The notes beneath the pieces were generated by a model. It had not been told where the DNA came from and made no database searches. It was given only the letters and a program-made list of their open reading frames with translations. Positions 8,029-8,632 of a DNA stretch of 8,632 nt are shown here, one piece after another (the first letter of the stretch is position 1; each line of letters starts with the position of its first letter). A program made the position numbers and the translations under genes. Source of the DNA: Chromobacteriaceae bacterium (GTDB lineage Bacteria; Pseudomonadota; Gammaproteobacteria; Burkholderiales; Aquaspirillaceae); contig JASLDQ010000260.1 of assembly GCA_030151505.1 (NCBI GenBank), positions 1 through 8,632 on the forward strand. Direction: 5' to 3'.

Positions 8029-8059
8029 AAAAAAGGGCCACGTTTTCACGTAACCCTTT
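8029..8059 (-). terminator. Strong intrinsic terminator for minus-strand transcription downstream of hemP
   Basis: On the minus strand the RNA would fold with a 12-pair stem: AAAGGGTTACGT (8059 to 8048) against ACGTGGCCCTTT (8043 to 8032). All pairs are Watson-Crick except two adjacent G-U pairs, and the loop is a GAAA tetraloop of the stable GNRA class. The stem runs into a total of six T residues (8034 to 8029), three of them after the stem. On the plus strand the two G-U pairs become C/A mismatches and no T-run follows in the right place, so the element is directional. It ends a transcript coming from hemP and insulates the c-di-GMP gene. Confidence 0.85.
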
Positions 8060-8451
8060 GTTCTGAAAAGCACCCTGCCTCGAACACCGCCCACGCCCCC
8101 CGGCACTCTCCGGCAGGCCGCCCCCGGCGGCAAACTGCCGACCCGGCCAGCGATAGACGGCGGACGGCGCCCGTGCCCTCGACCGTACGATGCCGGCCTC
8201 CGCCTCGCGCTGGAGGCCGGGCTCGGCATCGACCTTGTCGTACGCGATCGTCACTGCATGGAAGATTGATGGAGAGCCGTCGTCGGCACGAGGCTGTTGT
8301 CGGTGCGGCGGAGGGTGACGTCGACAGCTCGGGGGCCGGGGACGCTCCAGGCGGAGAAGAAGGAAGGGATAAGCGTGATGCGGGGCGGGGCCATGGAAAC
8401 GCCGGAAGATCCGGGGTTTCGCGGGACGGCGATAAGGACGCGGGCAGACCG
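8060..8451. other. 392-base stretch between hemP and its terminator; no credible gene, structured
   Basis: Open frames exist on both strands, but their translations look like the arginine/proline-rich products of GC-rich noncoding DNA, lack ribosome binding sites, and several run straight through the terminator. The stretch would be transcribed as an unusually long 3' untranslated region of hemP, unless a small RNA starts inside it. A sizeable inverted repeat is at 8184-8244. The remainder shows only short GC-rich hairpins. A decayed gene is another possibility; I cannot recognise one. Confidence 0.5.
8184..8244 (-). repeat. Imperfect long inverted repeat upstream of the terminator
   Basis: The core arms CCGGCCTCC (8193-8201) and GGAGGCCGG (8212-8220) are perfect over nine bases with a ten-base loop. 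An alternative or extended pairing uses CGATGCC (8188-8194) with GGCATCG (8225-8231), and CGTACG occurs at both outer ends (8184-8189 and 8239-8244). The whole can fold as one interrupted stem-loop of about 60 bases. It is within the transcribed region between hemP and the terminator. Confidence 0.45.
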
Positions 8452-8625
8452 CTACTTGGTCAGAATCAGCTTGTTGTTGCTGGTCAGGCGTAGACGGTAA
8501 ATCTCGTTCGCATGCTCGATCAGGATTTCGCGCCGGTCGCGAAAGAGCTCCTGGCTTCGCAGCTCCACCGTCATGACCGGGGTGCCCGGCAAGGAGGGCT
8601 GCCGGGCTGAGGGTGTGTTTTTCAT
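8452..8625 (-). CDS. hemP: Hemin uptake protein HemP family
   Basis: A 57-residue small cytoplasmic protein from ATG (8623-8625) to TAG (8452-8454). The C-terminal half carries the HemP-family hallmark: RREILIEHANEIYRLRLT followed by NNKLILTK at the very end (residues 31-57), with H38, Y43, R46, T48 and the terminal KLILTK being the conserved positions. The N-terminal 20 residues are variable, as usual in the family. In known members (HmuP of Bradyrhizobium, HemP of Burkholderia, ChuP of Chromobacterium violaceum) the protein is needed for heme uptake and acts as a regulator of the heme receptor gene, under iron control through Fur or Irr. Only seven bases upstream are in the window, so the ribosome site and any Fur box cannot be judged. 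A second ATG at residue 18 (8572-8574) has no better start signals. No TonB-dependent receptor or heme transporter follows it; the next signal is a terminator. Any partner genes would have to lie beyond the right edge. Confidence 0.9.
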   Translation of the reverse strand: MKNTPSARQPSLPGTPVMTVELRSQELFRDRREILIEHANEIYRLRLTSNNKLILTK

Positions 8626-8632
8626 TCAACAA

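Noticed and set aside
8054..8269. A plus-strand open stretch whose last part (YDAGLRLALEAGLGIDLVV) looks protein-like
   Set aside because: There is no usable start codon or ribosome site, and it overlaps the inverted repeat at 8184-8244, which explains the apparent pattern.
8251..8394. A 47-codon minus-strand open frame starting ATGGCCCCG, downstream of hemP
   Set aside because: No Shine-Dalgarno sequence and no recognisable family. It is possible but not supportable as a gene.
7966..8493. Plus-strand open frames across the hemP terminator region (7966-8493, 8297-8500)
   Set aside because: They overlap the terminator and hemP, lack ribosome sites and have low-complexity translations.
7595..8632. 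A 345-codon minus-strand open frame beginning with TTG at the right edge
   Set aside because: It runs through hemP in a different phase, through the intrinsic terminator at 8029-8059 and into the c-di-GMP gene. The translation is not protein-like.

Overview
The window is strongly GC-rich DNA with dense coding and G/C-ending codons. It fits a betaproteobacterium, most likely of the Neisseriales/Chromobacteriaceae type. That placement is inferred from the CysB, SMC and HemP protein sequences and from a TACAAT-type -10 element, not from a marker gene.

Layout from left to right. (1) Positions 1-569 (+) hold the C-terminal part of a CysB-type LysR regulator of sulfur assimilation, cut by the window edge. 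(2) Positions 570-925 have no credible gene but carry several inverted repeats and what looks like dispersed repeat material; two convergent transcripts meet here. (3) Positions 926-4414 (-) hold a complete smc gene for the chromosome-condensation ATPase, with a GTG start. (4) Positions 4415-4485 are a 71-base gap holding a GC-rich hairpin and a likely smc promoter. (5) Positions 4486-7887 (-) hold a large membrane-bound cyclic-di-GMP enzyme with the order TM-CHASE-TM-PAS-PAS-PAS-GGDEF-EAL. (6) Positions 7888-8028 are its leader region. (7) Positions 8029-8059 hold a textbook intrinsic terminator for minus-strand transcription. (8) Positions 8060-8451 have no credible gene but contain a long inverted repeat. 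(9) Positions 8452-8625 (-) hold a 57-residue HemP-family hemin uptake protein.

The genes do not form one pathway. smc and the c-di-GMP gene are co-directional and close enough for some read-through, but smc appears to have its own promoter. hemP is separated from the c-di-GMP gene by the strong terminator, so it is alone or last in a transcript that begins beyond the right edge. cysB converges on smc.

I see no CRISPR array, tRNA, rRNA, transposase, phage gene or defence system, and nothing I can defend as an undescribed multi-gene system. The items most worth a second look are the small hemP gene with no heme receptor after it, the structured 390-base stretch between hemP and its terminator, and the repeat-filled gap between cysB and smc.
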